Source: Bacteroidales bacterium
Lineage (GTDB): Bacteria > Bacteroidota > Bacteroidia > Bacteroidales > F082
Length of the DNA stretch: 64,000 nucleotides
Direction of reading: 5' to 3'
Assembly (NCBI GenBank): GCA_024400425.1
Contig: JAKSMV010000017.1
Coordinates: 1-64,000, forward strand
Shown here: positions 1 to 8,551 of the stretch, piece after piece
Numbering within the stretch: position 1 is the stretch's first letter
Layout of the letters: each line of letters opens with the position of its first letter
Position numbers and translations under genes: made by a program
The notes under the pieces: generated by a model
What the model saw: only the letters and a program-made list of their open reading frames with translations
Told to the model about the DNA's origin: nothing
The model's database searches: none

Positions 1-1037
1 CTGCCATTGCGGGCGACATGAAGCGTTTCGTCAAGCTCAACAAGGATTACAAGGACTTGGAGCCTATCGTCACCGCTTTCAAGGAATATAAACTATTGAA
101 AGCCAACGTCGAAGAAGCCCGCGAAATCCTCGCTACCGAAAAAGACGAAGAGATGCGCAAGATGGCCGTCGATGAAATCGAAACGGCACAATCGCGCATT
201 GATGTTCTGGAGCAAGACATCCGCGTGATGATGATTCCTAAAGACCCGCAAGACAGCAAAAACGCCATCATGGAAATTCGTGCCGGCACTGGCGGCGACG
301 AGGCTTGCCTCTTTGCCGGTGACCTTTTCAGGATGTACACCAAATATTGCGAAGCCAAAGGCTGGAAAATTGAAGTCACTTCCGTCAGCGAAGGTGCCAG
401 CGGCGGCTACAAGGAAATCGATTTCAATGTGACGGGCAACGGCGTTTATGGTATCCTGAAGTTTGAATCGGGTGTTCATCGTGTGCAACGCGTCCCGAAG
501 ACCGAGACTCAAGGCCGCATCCACACTTCAGCTGCATCGGTAGCGGTTTTGCCTGAGGCAGAAGAATTTGACGTGGAAATCAACGAAGGTGAAATCAAAT
601 GGGACACCTTCCGCTCAAGCGGTGCTGGAGGTCAGAATGTGAACAAAGTGGAATCGGGCGTGCGTTTGCGCTATGTGTGGAAGAACCCGAACACAGGCGA
701 ATCGGAAGAAATCCTGATAGAATGCACCGAGACGCGCGACCAACCCAAGAACAAGGAAAGAGCCTTGTCGCGCCTGCGCACACGCATCTACGACATGGAA
801 TATGAGAAATACATCAACGATATTTCCGCCAAGCGCAAGACCATGGTCTCGACTGGCGACCGTTCGGCAAAAATCCGTACCTACAACTATCCTCAAGGGC
901 GCGTCACCGACCACCGCGTTGAAGGATTGACCGTCTATAACCTCTCCGCAGTAATGGACGGCGACTTGAACGAAATCATCGAGAAGCTGCAAATGGCCGA
1001 AAACGCGGAACGGCTGAAAGAAAACTTAGAATCATAA
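1..1037 (+). CDS. prfA: Peptide chain release factor 1 (5'-truncated by window edge)
   Basis: Release factor 1 reads UAA and UAG in the ribosomal A site and triggers hydrolysis of peptidyl-tRNA. The reading frame is open from base 3, and the residues before the first ATG at 18 (AIAGD) still look like RF1, so the true start lies outside the window; about 20 N-terminal residues are missing. Counting from the ATG at 18, the GGQ peptidyl-hydrolysis motif is at residues 204-206 in a SSGAGGQNVNK context. The stop-codon-reading tripeptide position is PKT at 160-162, where E. coli has PAT. The C-terminal GDRSAKIRTYNYPQGRVTDHR stretch is family-typical. pyrF follows after only 9 bp, suggesting co-transcription. 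Confidence 0.97.
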   Translation, partial: AIAGDMKRFVKLNKDYKDLEPIVTAFKEYKLLKANVEEAREILATEKDEEMRKMAVDEIETAQSRIDVLEQDIRVMMIPKDPQDSKNAIMEIRAGTGGDEACLFAGDLFRMYTKYCEAKGWKIEVTSVSEGASGGYKEIDFNVTGNGVYGILKFESGVHRVQRVPKTETQGRIHTSAASVAVLPEAEEFDVEINEGEIKWDTFRSSGAGGQNVNKVESGVRLRYVWKNPNTGESEEILIECTETRDQPKNKERALSRLRTRIYDMEYEKYINDISAKRKTMVSTGDRSAKIRTYNYPQGRVTDHRVEGLTVYNLSAVMDGDLNEIIEKLQMAENAERLKENLES

Positions 1038-1046
1038 CACAACACT

Positions 1047-1874
1047 ATGAATAAATCACAACTTTTTGAACAAATCAAGCAGAAACAATCGTTTTTGTGC
1101 GTGGGTTTGGATACCGACATCAACAAGATTCCACAGGAATTGTTGGCCTTGGAAGACCCGATTTTTGAATTCAACAAGCAGATCATCAATAAGACTGCAC
1201 AATATGCAGTAGCTTACAAGCCTAACACTGCATTTTATGAAGTTTATGGCGCAAAAGGTTGGCTTAGCCTGGAACGTACCATTCAGTACATCCACAACAA
1301 CTACCCTGAGATTTTCGTCATTGCCGATGCGAAACGTGGCGACATCGGGAACACGTCAGCGAACTATGCCAAGGCATTTTTCAACACGCTGAAAGCCGAT
1401 GCACTCACCGTTGCACCTTATATGGGCAAAGACTCTGTGGAGCCATTCCTTAACTTCGAAGACAAATGGGTTGTCTTGTTGGCACTCACCTCGAACAAAG
1501 GCTCACAAGACTTTCAATACCTCAATGTTGGCAGCCAAATGCTGCATCAGCAAGTGCTGAAGACCGCTACCACTTGGGCCACTTCCGAACAGATGATGTT
1601 CGTTGTTGGCGCCACCCATCCCGAAGAACTAGGCGAAATCCGCAAGATGTTGCCCGATTATTTCTTCCTTGTTCCTGGCGTTGGCGCACAAGGCGGCGAC
1701 TTGCAAGCCGTAGCCCAAAACGGACTGAACAACGAATGCGGTTTGCTCGTCAACTCATCGAGAGGCATCATTTACGCTTCAAATGGCAGCGACTTTGCCA
1801 TTCGCGCTGGCGAAGAAGCCCACAAACTTCAATCGCAAATGGCTGAACTGCTGAAGACAAAAGGAATCATCTGA
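1047..1874 (+). CDS. pyrF: Orotidine 5'-phosphate decarboxylase
   Basis: This enzyme decarboxylates OMP to UMP, the last step of de novo pyrimidine synthesis in the cytoplasm. The 275-residue length and the [11 protein letters not shown] block (residues 94-104, with catalytic Asp94, Lys96 and Asp99) match the longer 'type 2' bacterial OMP decarboxylases. The N-terminal substrate-binding strand FLCVGLDTD (residues 16-24) and the late glycine-rich phosphate-binding segment [11 protein letters not shown] are also present. The start ATG lies just after the prfA stop and a rho-independent terminator follows, so prfA-pyrF is probably the end of an operon. Confidence 0.96.
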   Translation: MNKSQLFEQIKQKQSFLCVGLDTDINKIPQELLALEDPIFEFNKQIINKTAQYAVAYKPNTAFYEVYGAKGWLSLERTIQYIHNNYPEIFVIADAKRGDIGNTSANYAKAFFNTLKADALTVAPYMGKDSVEPFLNFEDKWVVLLALTSNKGSQDFQYLNVGSQMLHQQVLKTATTWATSEQMMFVVGATHPEELGEIRKMLPDYFFLVPGVGAQGGDLQAVAQNGLNNECGLLVNSSRGIIYASNGSDFAIRAGEEAHKLQSQMAELLKTKGII

Positions 1875-1897
1875 TTTTCTCATTCCATCTATAGCAA

Positions 1898-1928
1898 TAA
1901 AAAAAGCCGCCAAATGGCGGCTTTTTTG
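1898..1928 (+). terminator. Rho-independent terminator after pyrF
   Basis: A GC-rich hairpin (AAAGCCGCC / GGCGGCTTT, loop AAAT) is flanked by an A-run and a T-run. It can therefore terminate pyrF and also the converging minus-strand gene that ends at 1948. Confidence 0.9.
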
Positions 1929-1947
1929 TTGTATACCAGTTGTTCAA

Positions 1948-3972
1948 TTAACGAACCACTGAGAAGTTTCTGGTAACCATTTCACCGCTTTCAGCATAGA
2001 TGCGGACGAAATAGACACCATTGCTCAAAGCGCTGGTGCTGATAACAGCATTGCCATTCACTTCTTCAGCAATAACGCATTGGCCCATAGCGTTGTAGAT
2101 TTCAACCTTATTCATGCCTTCGCCGACGAGATTCAGGACTTCTGAAGCTGGGTTAGGATAAAGTCTCAGGCTGTTTTCCAGTTCGTTGACGCCTTCAGTC
2201 CAAGTGTTGAATGTGGTAGATGTGCCATAATAGGTTGTACCATTAACCTTAGCATAAGCATAAACAGTGTAAGTGCTTGAAGCTTCAAGGTTGTTGACAG
2301 TAGCCATAATCTTATGGAATTCGTTGATAATACCTTCGACGGTCTGCAGTTCACCGCCTTCCTTCTGGTATTCGAAACCGACTTCTTCAGGATAACCTTC
2401 GTATTCAACAGGTTCGGTAATGAAATTAGCATCAGTGTAGTTCAACACTTCAACTTCAGTTGCACCAATTACGATTGGGCTTTCACCCTTCACAGAAAGC
2501 AGGATTGAAGCTTCAGAGCCAAATTCACCATCGTTTTCGTCACCGAAAATAACATTATTATTCGAATCATAGAGGATGAAGTAACCTTGACCATATGCGC
2601 AGCAGATACCATTGCCGATGTTGTCATAAATCGTGAACTTGACGCATTCGTTAGCAGGGACGTTGAAATGTTCGATGTGAAGTTGAGTTGCAGTACCACC
2701 AACGAGCATTGCGTAAGGACCACCAGATGCGATAACTGAGCCATCAGAAGCAGTAGCTTCCCATGTGGTTTGGTTACCGAACTTGTCTTGCATGAGTTCA
2801 AGTTTCAGTTCTTCTTCAGTACCTTCAATCTGAAGGTCAGCCCATTCCATGCAGTTGACTTCAACTGTCTTTGAGCCATCAAAAGGCTGACCATTTGCAG
2901 ATACAATCTTCACGGTAGCATTATAAGTGCCAAATGGAACTTCGACAGGGATTTCAATAGTTTCCTGATCAAATTGAGCGAGGTTGCCTTCCCAATTCAT
3001 TGTATAGGTTTGACCTTCAATGACTGTTTCAATGGTCATTGATGTCAAATTATCAGTACCGCCATTCATGATCGTTGTATTGAGGAGTTTGCTGTGAGTG
3101 CAGGTCACATTTGATTCTTGAGCAACAGTCTTCAAGAATGGATAAATTGGTTCATCCGAACCCTGAACGACTTCGAGTTCATTTGCTGTGAGTGTGTAAT
3201 AATGATCCTTTGTGACCCAAGCAAGGAAATGGAGGTGGTCAATGATAACATCAACACCATTAGGATCACCAATGATTTCTGGGATTTCATAGGTATAAGT
3301 CTTAGTAATAAGAGTACCTGCTGTCGTTGGGCTGATAGCTTCGCCCCAAGCATCACCATTCACAACATCGCGAAGAATATGCATGTGGCAATACTGGCCA
3401 TTGACCCATTGTTCAGGATTGGATGAGCCACCAGACTGACTGCCGAAAATACTATCTTGCAACATAGCAACAGTGAGATAGTTTGTTGATTCAGGAGAAT
3501 TAGCGGTGAAATAAACTTCAACAGTGATGTTCGCCACTCTTGCAGCAGGATTGATGATGACACGACCACCAATGTTCATTTCTGCAGCTTGGCTGAGTTG
3601 ACCATTCGCCAAGCCCGACCACTGGCCACGATTGTATGATTGGTTGCCACCACAACGGTTCACTGTACCAGCTGGATAACCACTGATGCTGAAGCCATTG
3701 TGAATGGTCACGCCATCAGGGCACTGGAAATTAGGATAGGAAGTTGGTGAATAACCGCCAGCATGGATGTTAACAGCCCAAGCACGGCCTGGATTGTCAT
3801 GAACGATGCCGTTAGCAATAACATGACCGTCAGGGCAATAGCCACAATTACGACCCGTAAACTCTTCGATGACAACGTTCCTATTGGAAGGTTGAGTTGA
3901 AACGTACTGCTGGGCCTTCAGCGAGAAGGAGAGTGCCAGCACAGCCATTAAGGCAAGGGTAAATTTCTTCAT
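1948..3972 (-). CDS. Omp28-like secreted protein with T9SS type A sorting domain
   Basis: This is a 674-residue surface or secreted protein. The chosen start (3972) gives MKKFTLALMAVLALSFSLKAQ, a clean Sec signal peptide; the longer frame to 4053 would put a non-signal extension in front and run across the promoter. After the signal comes a thioredoxin-like region with a CxxC motif (GRNCGYCPDGH), as in the Omp28-related family. Ig/FN3-like beta-rich modules fill the middle. The C-terminal ~75 residues (LYPNPASEVLNL to the VYFVRIY segment) are a type A sorting domain recognised by the type IX secretion machinery. The ligand or reaction is unknown. Transcribed alone, with its own -7 element and a convergent terminator. 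Confidence 0.9.
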   Translation of the reverse strand: MKKFTLALMAVLALSFSLKAQQYVSTQPSNRNVVIEEFTGRNCGYCPDGHVIANGIVHDNPGRAWAVNIHAGGYSPTSYPNFQCPDGVTIHNGFSISGYPAGTVNRCGGNQSYNRGQWSGLANGQLSQAAEMNIGGRVIINPAARVANITVEVYFTANSPESTNYLTVAMLQDSIFGSQSGGSSNPEQWVNGQYCHMHILRDVVNGDAWGEAISPTTAGTLITKTYTYEIPEIIGDPNGVDVIIDHLHFLAWVTKDHYYTLTANELEVVQGSDEPIYPFLKTVAQESNVTCTHSKLLNTTIMNGGTDNLTSMTIETVIEGQTYTMNWEGNLAQFDQETIEIPVEVPFGTYNATVKIVSANGQPFDGSKTVEVNCMEWADLQIEGTEEELKLELMQDKFGNQTTWEATASDGSVIASGGPYAMLVGGTATQLHIEHFNVPANECVKFTIYDNIGNGICCAYGQGYFILYDSNNNVIFGDENDGEFGSEASILLSVKGESPIVIGATEVEVLNYTDANFITEPVEYEGYPEEVGFEYQKEGGELQTVEGIINEFHKIMATVNNLEASSTYTVYAYAKVNGTTYYGTSTTFNTWTEGVNELENSLRLYPNPASEVLNLVGEGMNKVEIYNAMGQCVIAEEVNGNAVISTSALSNGVYFVRIYAESGEMVTRNFSVVR

Positions 3973-4010
3973 AGTGTATAAATTTAAGATTGAACTTCTA
4001 TTTGAGGCTA

Positions 4011-4018
4011 CAAAAATA
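4011..4018 (-). promoter_or_regulatory. Bacteroidota -7 promoter element (TATTTTTG)
   Basis: On the minus strand the sequence reads TATTTTTG, matching the phylum's TAnnTTTG -7 consensus. It lies about 40 bp upstream of the ATG at 3972 and supports that start. Confidence 0.6.
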
Positions 4019-4026
4019 CACATTAA

Positions 4027-4060
4027 TAAAAAATGCGCCTCATCGAGACGCATTTTTTTT
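4027..4060 (-). terminator. Rho-independent terminator after ilvE
   Basis: A long stem (AAATGCGTCTC with GAGGCGCATTT, loop GAT, one G-T pair) lies directly downstream of ilvE. T-runs occur on both sides, so it can also work on the other strand. Confidence 0.8.
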
Positions 4061-4083
4061 GAAACTTTTTTCCAAAAAAGGAA

Positions 4084-5109
4084 TCAGATGCCTTCAACGA
4101 TGGTAATCCAACCAAATTCGTCAGGTTCAGTACCATATTGAATGCCACGGAGCTTGTTGTAGAGCTTCAGGCTCCAAGGACCTGGCTTGCCGTCGCCAAA
4201 TTGGTATGACTTGCCAGTTTCTGGGTCGTCGATACGTGAAATTGGGCTGATGACAGCTGCAGTACCGCAAGCGCCTGCTTCTTCGAAGGTTTCCAGTTCT
4301 TCTTCAGCGATAGGACGGCGTTCGACCTTCATGCCAATGCTTTCGGCAATCTGCATCAGGCTCTTGTTGGTGATTGAAGGCAGGATTGAAGTTGATTGAG
4401 GAGTGATGTAGGTATCATTCTTCACGCCGAAGAAGTTAGCAGCACCAGCTTCGTCGATATACTTCTTTTCCTTAGCGTCGAGATAGAACTCGCAAGCGTA
4501 TTGGCCACCGTGGCAAGCCTCAACGTGAGCGCGCATTGAAGCAGCGTAGTTGCCGCCGACCTTATAGATACCGGTACCGAGAGGAGCCGAACGGTCGTAC
4601 TTGCGTGTGATGACGTAAGGGTTAGCCATGAAACCGCCCTTGAAGTAAGGACCAACTGGGGTCACGAACACCACGAAGAGGTATTCGTTAGCTGGCTTCA
4701 CACCCACTTGAGCGCCCATACCGATCAGCAATGGACGGATGTACAACGAAGCGCCAGTTTCGTATGGAGGAATGAAATCAGAGTTGAGTTTCACGACCTT
4801 AACGATAGCTTCTTCGAACTTCTCCATAGGCAGTTTGGCCATCATGATGCCGTCGCAAGAATTTTGCAGGCGCTTGCCGTTTTCGTCCATGCGGAAGATG
4901 CGGACCTTACCGTCCTTGCCGCGGAAAGCCTTCATGCCTTCGAAAGCTTCTTGACCATAGTGCAAGCAAGTAGCAGCCATGTGGATGTTGATGGTGGTTT
5001 CGGAGCTCACTTCGAGTTCACCCCATTCGCCGTTGCGATAGTAGCAGCGGACATTGTAATTTGTTGGATAGTAACCAAATGTAAGGTTTGCCCAATCAAT
5101 GTTTTGCAT
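4084..5109 (-). CDS. ilvE: Branched-chain amino acid aminotransferase
   Basis: This is a PLP-dependent class IV transaminase that interconverts Leu/Ile/Val and their 2-oxo acids with glutamate/2-oxoglutarate. The start at 5109 (MQNIDWANLTFGY) is preferred over the in-frame start at 5178 because the extra 23 residues are basic and unlike the family. Visible motifs are HYGQEAFEGMKAFRG (residues 50-64), the tight-turn region YIRPLLIGMG, and GIYKVGGNYAAS with the Schiff-base lysine at about Lys183. The 341-residue length is typical of type II BCATs. It is single-gene with its own terminator. Confidence 0.95.
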   Translation of the reverse strand: MQNIDWANLTFGYYPTNYNVRCYYRNGEWGELEVSSETTINIHMAATCLHYGQEAFEGMKAFRGKDGKVRIFRMDENGKRLQNSCDGIMMAKLPMEKFEEAIVKVVKLNSDFIPPYETGASLYIRPLLIGMGAQVGVKPANEYLFVVFVTPVGPYFKGGFMANPYVITRKYDRSAPLGTGIYKVGGNYAASMRAHVEACHGGQYACEFYLDAKEKKYIDEAGAANFFGVKNDTYITPQSTSILPSITNKSLMQIAESIGMKVERRPIAEEELETFEEAGACGTAAVISPISRIDDPETGKSYQFGDGKPGPWSLKLYNKLRGIQYGTEPDEFGWITIVEGI

Positions 5110-5234
5110 AATGTCTATTTTTTTAGTTGATAAATTGTTTCGTTTACGAAAAGTCCACGAAATTACGAAATTATTCAATACGATGGACTCTTTTATCGAG
5201 AATTATTTCCGACTCAAAAGTTACTATCAGTGCA

Positions 5235-6410
5235 TCAATATTTCAAATTCACGAACAAATGTTTCCAAAGATAATGTTCTCCGACACCATATTGTTCCAA
5301 TAAGTCATTGATTTGCTTCGAGATAGCAGACTTGTCAATCGGTGCATCACTTTTTCTGCCCACCAAAAGCACATTCTTTGGAGTGTTCTCCATCTCGATA
5401 AACTCCATCACTTGTGTCTTGTAACCACAATACTCCATTACCAAGGCACGAATCGCATCGGTAATCATAACTGCCTGACGCTCAAGGAAAATGCCAAACC
5501 TCGTAATCGAATCCGTCTTACCCGACTTCTCCATCTCCTGCCGAATCTGCTTATGGCAGCATGGCGCGCAAATAATCAATTTGGCATCGTTTCTAATGCC
5601 CTTCAAAATCGCATCATCGGTGGCAGTATTGCAGGCATGCAAAGCGATGAGGACATCAAGTTTAGCTGGTTTGTAATCCTCAATCGAACTCTCGACGAAC
5701 TTGAAATTTTCCAGATTACACTTTTCAATTATATCATTGATTTTCAGCACTAAATCAGGACGGATTTCGACACCTTCCATCACGATTTTCTTGTCGTATC
5801 TCGTGGTCAGATATTCATAAAGTGCGAAGGTGAGATAGCCTTTCCCCGCCCCCATGTCGGCAATGTGAATCTCATCGCCGAACTTCACGTTTTTCATCAC
5901 GCCGTCAACGATTTCGACATACTTGCAAATCTGCTTGTATTTGTGCTGCATATCTGCCAACACCTTTCCCTCACGCGTTGTCAAGCCCAACAAAAACCAC
6001 CATGGATTAGCAGGATTGATGAGACGTTGCTTCTGTTTGTCGTGGTCAAGATTCTGTTCACGGCATTCTTGGACACGTTTCGTCTGAATAGTGGCCTTTC
6101 CTTTGGCGCTAACCAAAAGCGTAAAATCCTCACTCACAGTAAAAAGAACCGCATTCAAGAAACGCGAGGGCAGCAACTCGCCTATTAATTCAAGCATTTG
6201 CTCTGCATCGTAGTTTTTCACTTCATCGCGACGCTCGTAGTGATAGGTGAAAGCAAAAAGGCGCACACCTTTTATCAACACGGGCTTAACATAAATGTTG
6301 CGCAGTTCATCGTTTTTTTGCGCGGGCTTGCTCAGCGTCATCTTCACCAAAGTGCTAGCATTCAACGCTTCAGCCACATAATTCAAGTATTTCTCGATAA
6401 TATTGTCCAT
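5235..6410 (-). CDS. SAM-dependent methyltransferase, Methyltransf_32 type
   Basis: This is a 391-residue cytosolic protein whose substrate is unknown. A Rossmann-fold SAM-binding motif I (IADMGAGKGYLTFALYEYL) is at about residues 192-210, followed by an acidic strand (VEIRPDL). ALHACNTATDDAIL and the cysteine/histidine motif APCCHK match the Methyltransf_32 (PF13679) group, which includes eukaryotic METTL25-like proteins. The first ~180 residues form a separate domain of unknown role. The 3' neighbour ilvE is about 125 bp away and independently expressed. Family assignment is from motif memory; RNA is a plausible but unproven substrate. Confidence 0.8.
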   Translation of the reverse strand: MDNIIEKYLNYVAEALNASTLVKMTLSKPAQKNDELRNIYVKPVLIKGVRLFAFTYHYERRDEVKNYDAEQMLELIGELLPSRFLNAVLFTVSEDFTLLVSAKGKATIQTKRVQECREQNLDHDKQKQRLINPANPWWFLLGLTTREGKVLADMQHKYKQICKYVEIVDGVMKNVKFGDEIHIADMGAGKGYLTFALYEYLTTRYDKKIVMEGVEIRPDLVLKINDIIEKCNLENFKFVESSIEDYKPAKLDVLIALHACNTATDDAILKGIRNDAKLIICAPCCHKQIRQEMEKSGKTDSITRFGIFLERQAVMITDAIRALVMEYCGYKTQVMEFIEMENTPKNVLLVGRKSDAPIDKSAISKQINDLLEQYGVGEHYLWKHLFVNLKY

Positions 6411-6452
6411 TCCGAAAAAGAAAAATGCAAATGTATGAAATTAAATCGGAGC

Positions 6453-7595
6453 CTATTCCTTCATCAGCCAATCCATACCGAAGTTATAGAACACCATTGT
6501 GTAGCCAAGGCTATCCACCTGTTTTTCTTCGACATACATGCCAATCGTTCCGTCACGCAAGACGCAAAGCGACGAATAGGCCGATGGATAAGGCACCACG
6601 CAACGACGCACTGGCCAAGTCAGGCCTTCGTCGAGACTGACAAAAACCGTCACACTGTCGCGGCTATCGCCATAAGGGACCGAGTGGAGCAGACAGTCTT
6701 CATTGCCGAACTTATAACGGATGATATCGCCATTGCAAGCGGGTGCCGTTATGTCGTTCCAAACAGAGACTTCCGGTTGCCAAGTCTCGCCGCCATCTTC
6801 CGAGATATTGAACCAGCGATTTCCTTCATGGCGGATGCTCATCAAGATGTGGCCATCGTTGAGTTCCACCACCTTAGCTTCGTCGCCACCCACCGAGGCA
6901 CGTTGCGAAAGGTTCCATGTTTCACCATTGTCGTCGGAATAAAACACATAGTTGTTCAGTTGCCACTCCTCCGTTTCGCGGATAGCTGCCACGAACATAA
7001 TGCGTCCTTTAGAAGTCAGCAAGCCGTTGCCCGAACCGAAGAACGAGGCGCGCCACGTTTGCCTAACCGAATCGGAACATCCGACACCGAAAATCGATGC
7101 CGTAACATCTTGCGGTTCCGACCAAGTGAGACCGTTATCGTAGCTGCGGGCGATATAGGAACGATTAGAGTTTTCGGGAGTGGAAGCCCACAAGCCCTTG
7201 CCTCCCACAAAAGCCGCCATCAAGCCACCTTCGTCGTTGGTTTGCACCAAGGCGCAATCGCCGAAACCATGTTCATAACCAGCACCTTGCGCCAAAACGA
7301 TTGGCTCGCTCCATGTGCGTCCGCCATCGGTGCTGCGGTTGATGAGGATGTCAATGTCTTCGGGCAAGTCGCCCTCGTTGTTTTTCCGCTTGTCGGTAGC
7401 CATCACCAGCGAGCCATCCTTGGCCGTGACGATAGCCGGAATACGGAAGTTCTTTGAATCATAATCGCCTGGATGATAGATTTCTGTACGGAAAAACGAA
7501 TTGTTTTGTTGAGGTTCATCTGATGATTGACTTGCGACATTGCACGACGCAAGCAGCGCAACCAATCCTAACGAAAGCAGACCTTTTCTTATCAT
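6453..7595 (-). CDS. nanH: Exo-alpha-sialidase (GH33), lipoprotein
   Basis: The protein releases terminal sialic acids from glycoconjugates. The N-terminus ends in the lipobox LLAS-C18, so it should be a lipid-anchored periplasmic or surface protein. The FRIP motif (50-53, whose arginine belongs to the carboxylate-binding triad) is followed by five Asp-box copies spaced along the chain: STDGGRTW, SYDNGLTW, SDDNGETW, SEDGGETW and SLDEGLTW. These mark the six-bladed sialidase propeller. It lies 54 bp downstream of a TonB receptor and DUF4249 lipoprotein on the same strand, suggesting a glycan-foraging operon. The GH20 hexosaminidase at 16.5 kb would act on the next sugar. Confidence 0.93.
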   Translation of the reverse strand: MIRKGLLSLGLVALLASCNVASQSSDEPQQNNSFFRTEIYHPGDYDSKNFRIPAIVTAKDGSLVMATDKRKNNEGDLPEDIDILINRSTDGGRTWSEPIVLAQGAGYEHGFGDCALVQTNDEGGLMAAFVGGKGLWASTPENSNRSYIARSYDNGLTWSEPQDVTASIFGVGCSDSVRQTWRASFFGSGNGLLTSKGRIMFVAAIRETEEWQLNNYVFYSDDNGETWNLSQRASVGGDEAKVVELNDGHILMSIRHEGNRWFNISEDGGETWQPEVSVWNDITAPACNGDIIRYKFGNEDCLLHSVPYGDSRDSVTVFVSLDEGLTWPVRRCVVPYPSAYSSLCVLRDGTIGMYVEEKQVDSLGYTMVFYNFGMDWLMKE

Positions 7596-7649
7596 TGCAA
7601 TTTACTTTTGACTTGCAATAATAAGAAAAAATACGACGCGCGCAAGCAA

Positions 7650-8546
7650 TTATTCTTGGAACACCGTTTCGGCCGAGGCCACCGAGGCGGCATAGAACCA
7701 ACCCACGGCTTTGCCTGCCGGCTGGATGTTGGTGATGAGGTTGGTGGGCGCCCCCATCATCGGGTTACTGCCCAACGACGTGCTGAGGCTGTAAACATAA
7801 TACATGAAATCCATCGGGACGCTTTGCAAGTCGGCACGGATGCGGTCGCCATTGTGCAACTTCGACCTCATGAAATAATGGATCGGGATTTCCTTGTTCT
7901 TCTGGAGCATTTCGGGACCATTGACATAATAGCCAGCATAGCCCGCTATCGGAATCAGCATGCGCTGCGTGAGGGTATCAGTCAACAAGGTGTCGTTTTT
8001 CCAAATCATTGGCATATACACGATGCTGGGATCTGGAAGACTCTGAAAATAAGGATAGAGCCACTCTATGGTATCACCAAAAATCACAGCAGGAGTGGTA
8101 TCGTTGACCCCATTGAACGGCTTGATGGCAATGGAATCGATAACATCCACATTGTTTTTCATGAAGCTTTCGGCAAAAAGATGGACAAAACCGTCTTCTT
8201 CAGTCTCGTCAGGCACATCAACCATGAGTCGGTAAAGCGTGTTTCTCCTTCCCGCCACCATTTCCGAAAAATAATGTCCTTTTTTCTCGGCATCCTCTTG
8301 GAAACGAATCGTATCAACCCCATCTGTGACACTGACTTTGGCTCCGCGGACCATCTCGATGTCGCCGCTATGATAGAAATTGGCAGTATAACTCAGAATC
8401 ACTTCGTGTTGTTTCATCTGGTCGGTAATGGAACCTTCCACCACAATCATCGGTGAGCCTTCCTCCAAATCGATGACGACATCTTCCGTACAGGCGAAAC
8501 AGCAAAGCAACGGCATCAATGACAATATCTTAATCAACTTTTTCAT
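7650..8546 (-). CDS. DUF4249 lipoprotein (partner of TonB receptor)
   Basis: A 298-residue lipoprotein: the signal MKKLIKILSLMPLLCCFAC ends in a lipobox cysteine. The pattern IDLEEGSPMIVVEGSITDQ, then HEVILSYTANF and VRGAKVSVTDG, is typical of DUF4249. That family is encoded next to CarboxypepD_reg/TonB-dependent receptors in Bacteroidota and is thought to cap or assist them at the outer membrane. Here it starts 5 bp after the receptor's stop codon, so the two are certainly co-transcribed. It is not SusD-like in sequence. The transported ligand is unknown; the downstream sialidase hints at sialylated glycans. Confidence 0.88.
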   Translation of the reverse strand: MKKLIKILSLMPLLCCFACTEDVVIDLEEGSPMIVVEGSITDQMKQHEVILSYTANFYHSGDIEMVRGAKVSVTDGVDTIRFQEDAEKKGHYFSEMVAGRRNTLYRLMVDVPDETEEDGFVHLFAESFMKNNVDVIDSIAIKPFNGVNDTTPAVIFGDTIEWLYPYFQSLPDPSIVYMPMIWKNDTLLTDTLTQRMLIPIAGYAGYYVNGPEMLQKNKEIPIHYFMRSKLHNGDRIRADLQSVPMDFMYYVYSLSTSLGSNPMMGAPTNLITNIQPAGKAVGWFYAASVASAETVFQE

Positions 8547-8551
8547 GGCAG

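Noticed and set aside
6198..7457. 419-residue open frame on the plus strand opposite the sialidase and methyltransferase genes
   Set aside because: No family features. It is the complement of a strongly supported sialidase (five Asp boxes, FRIP), so a shadow of codon bias.
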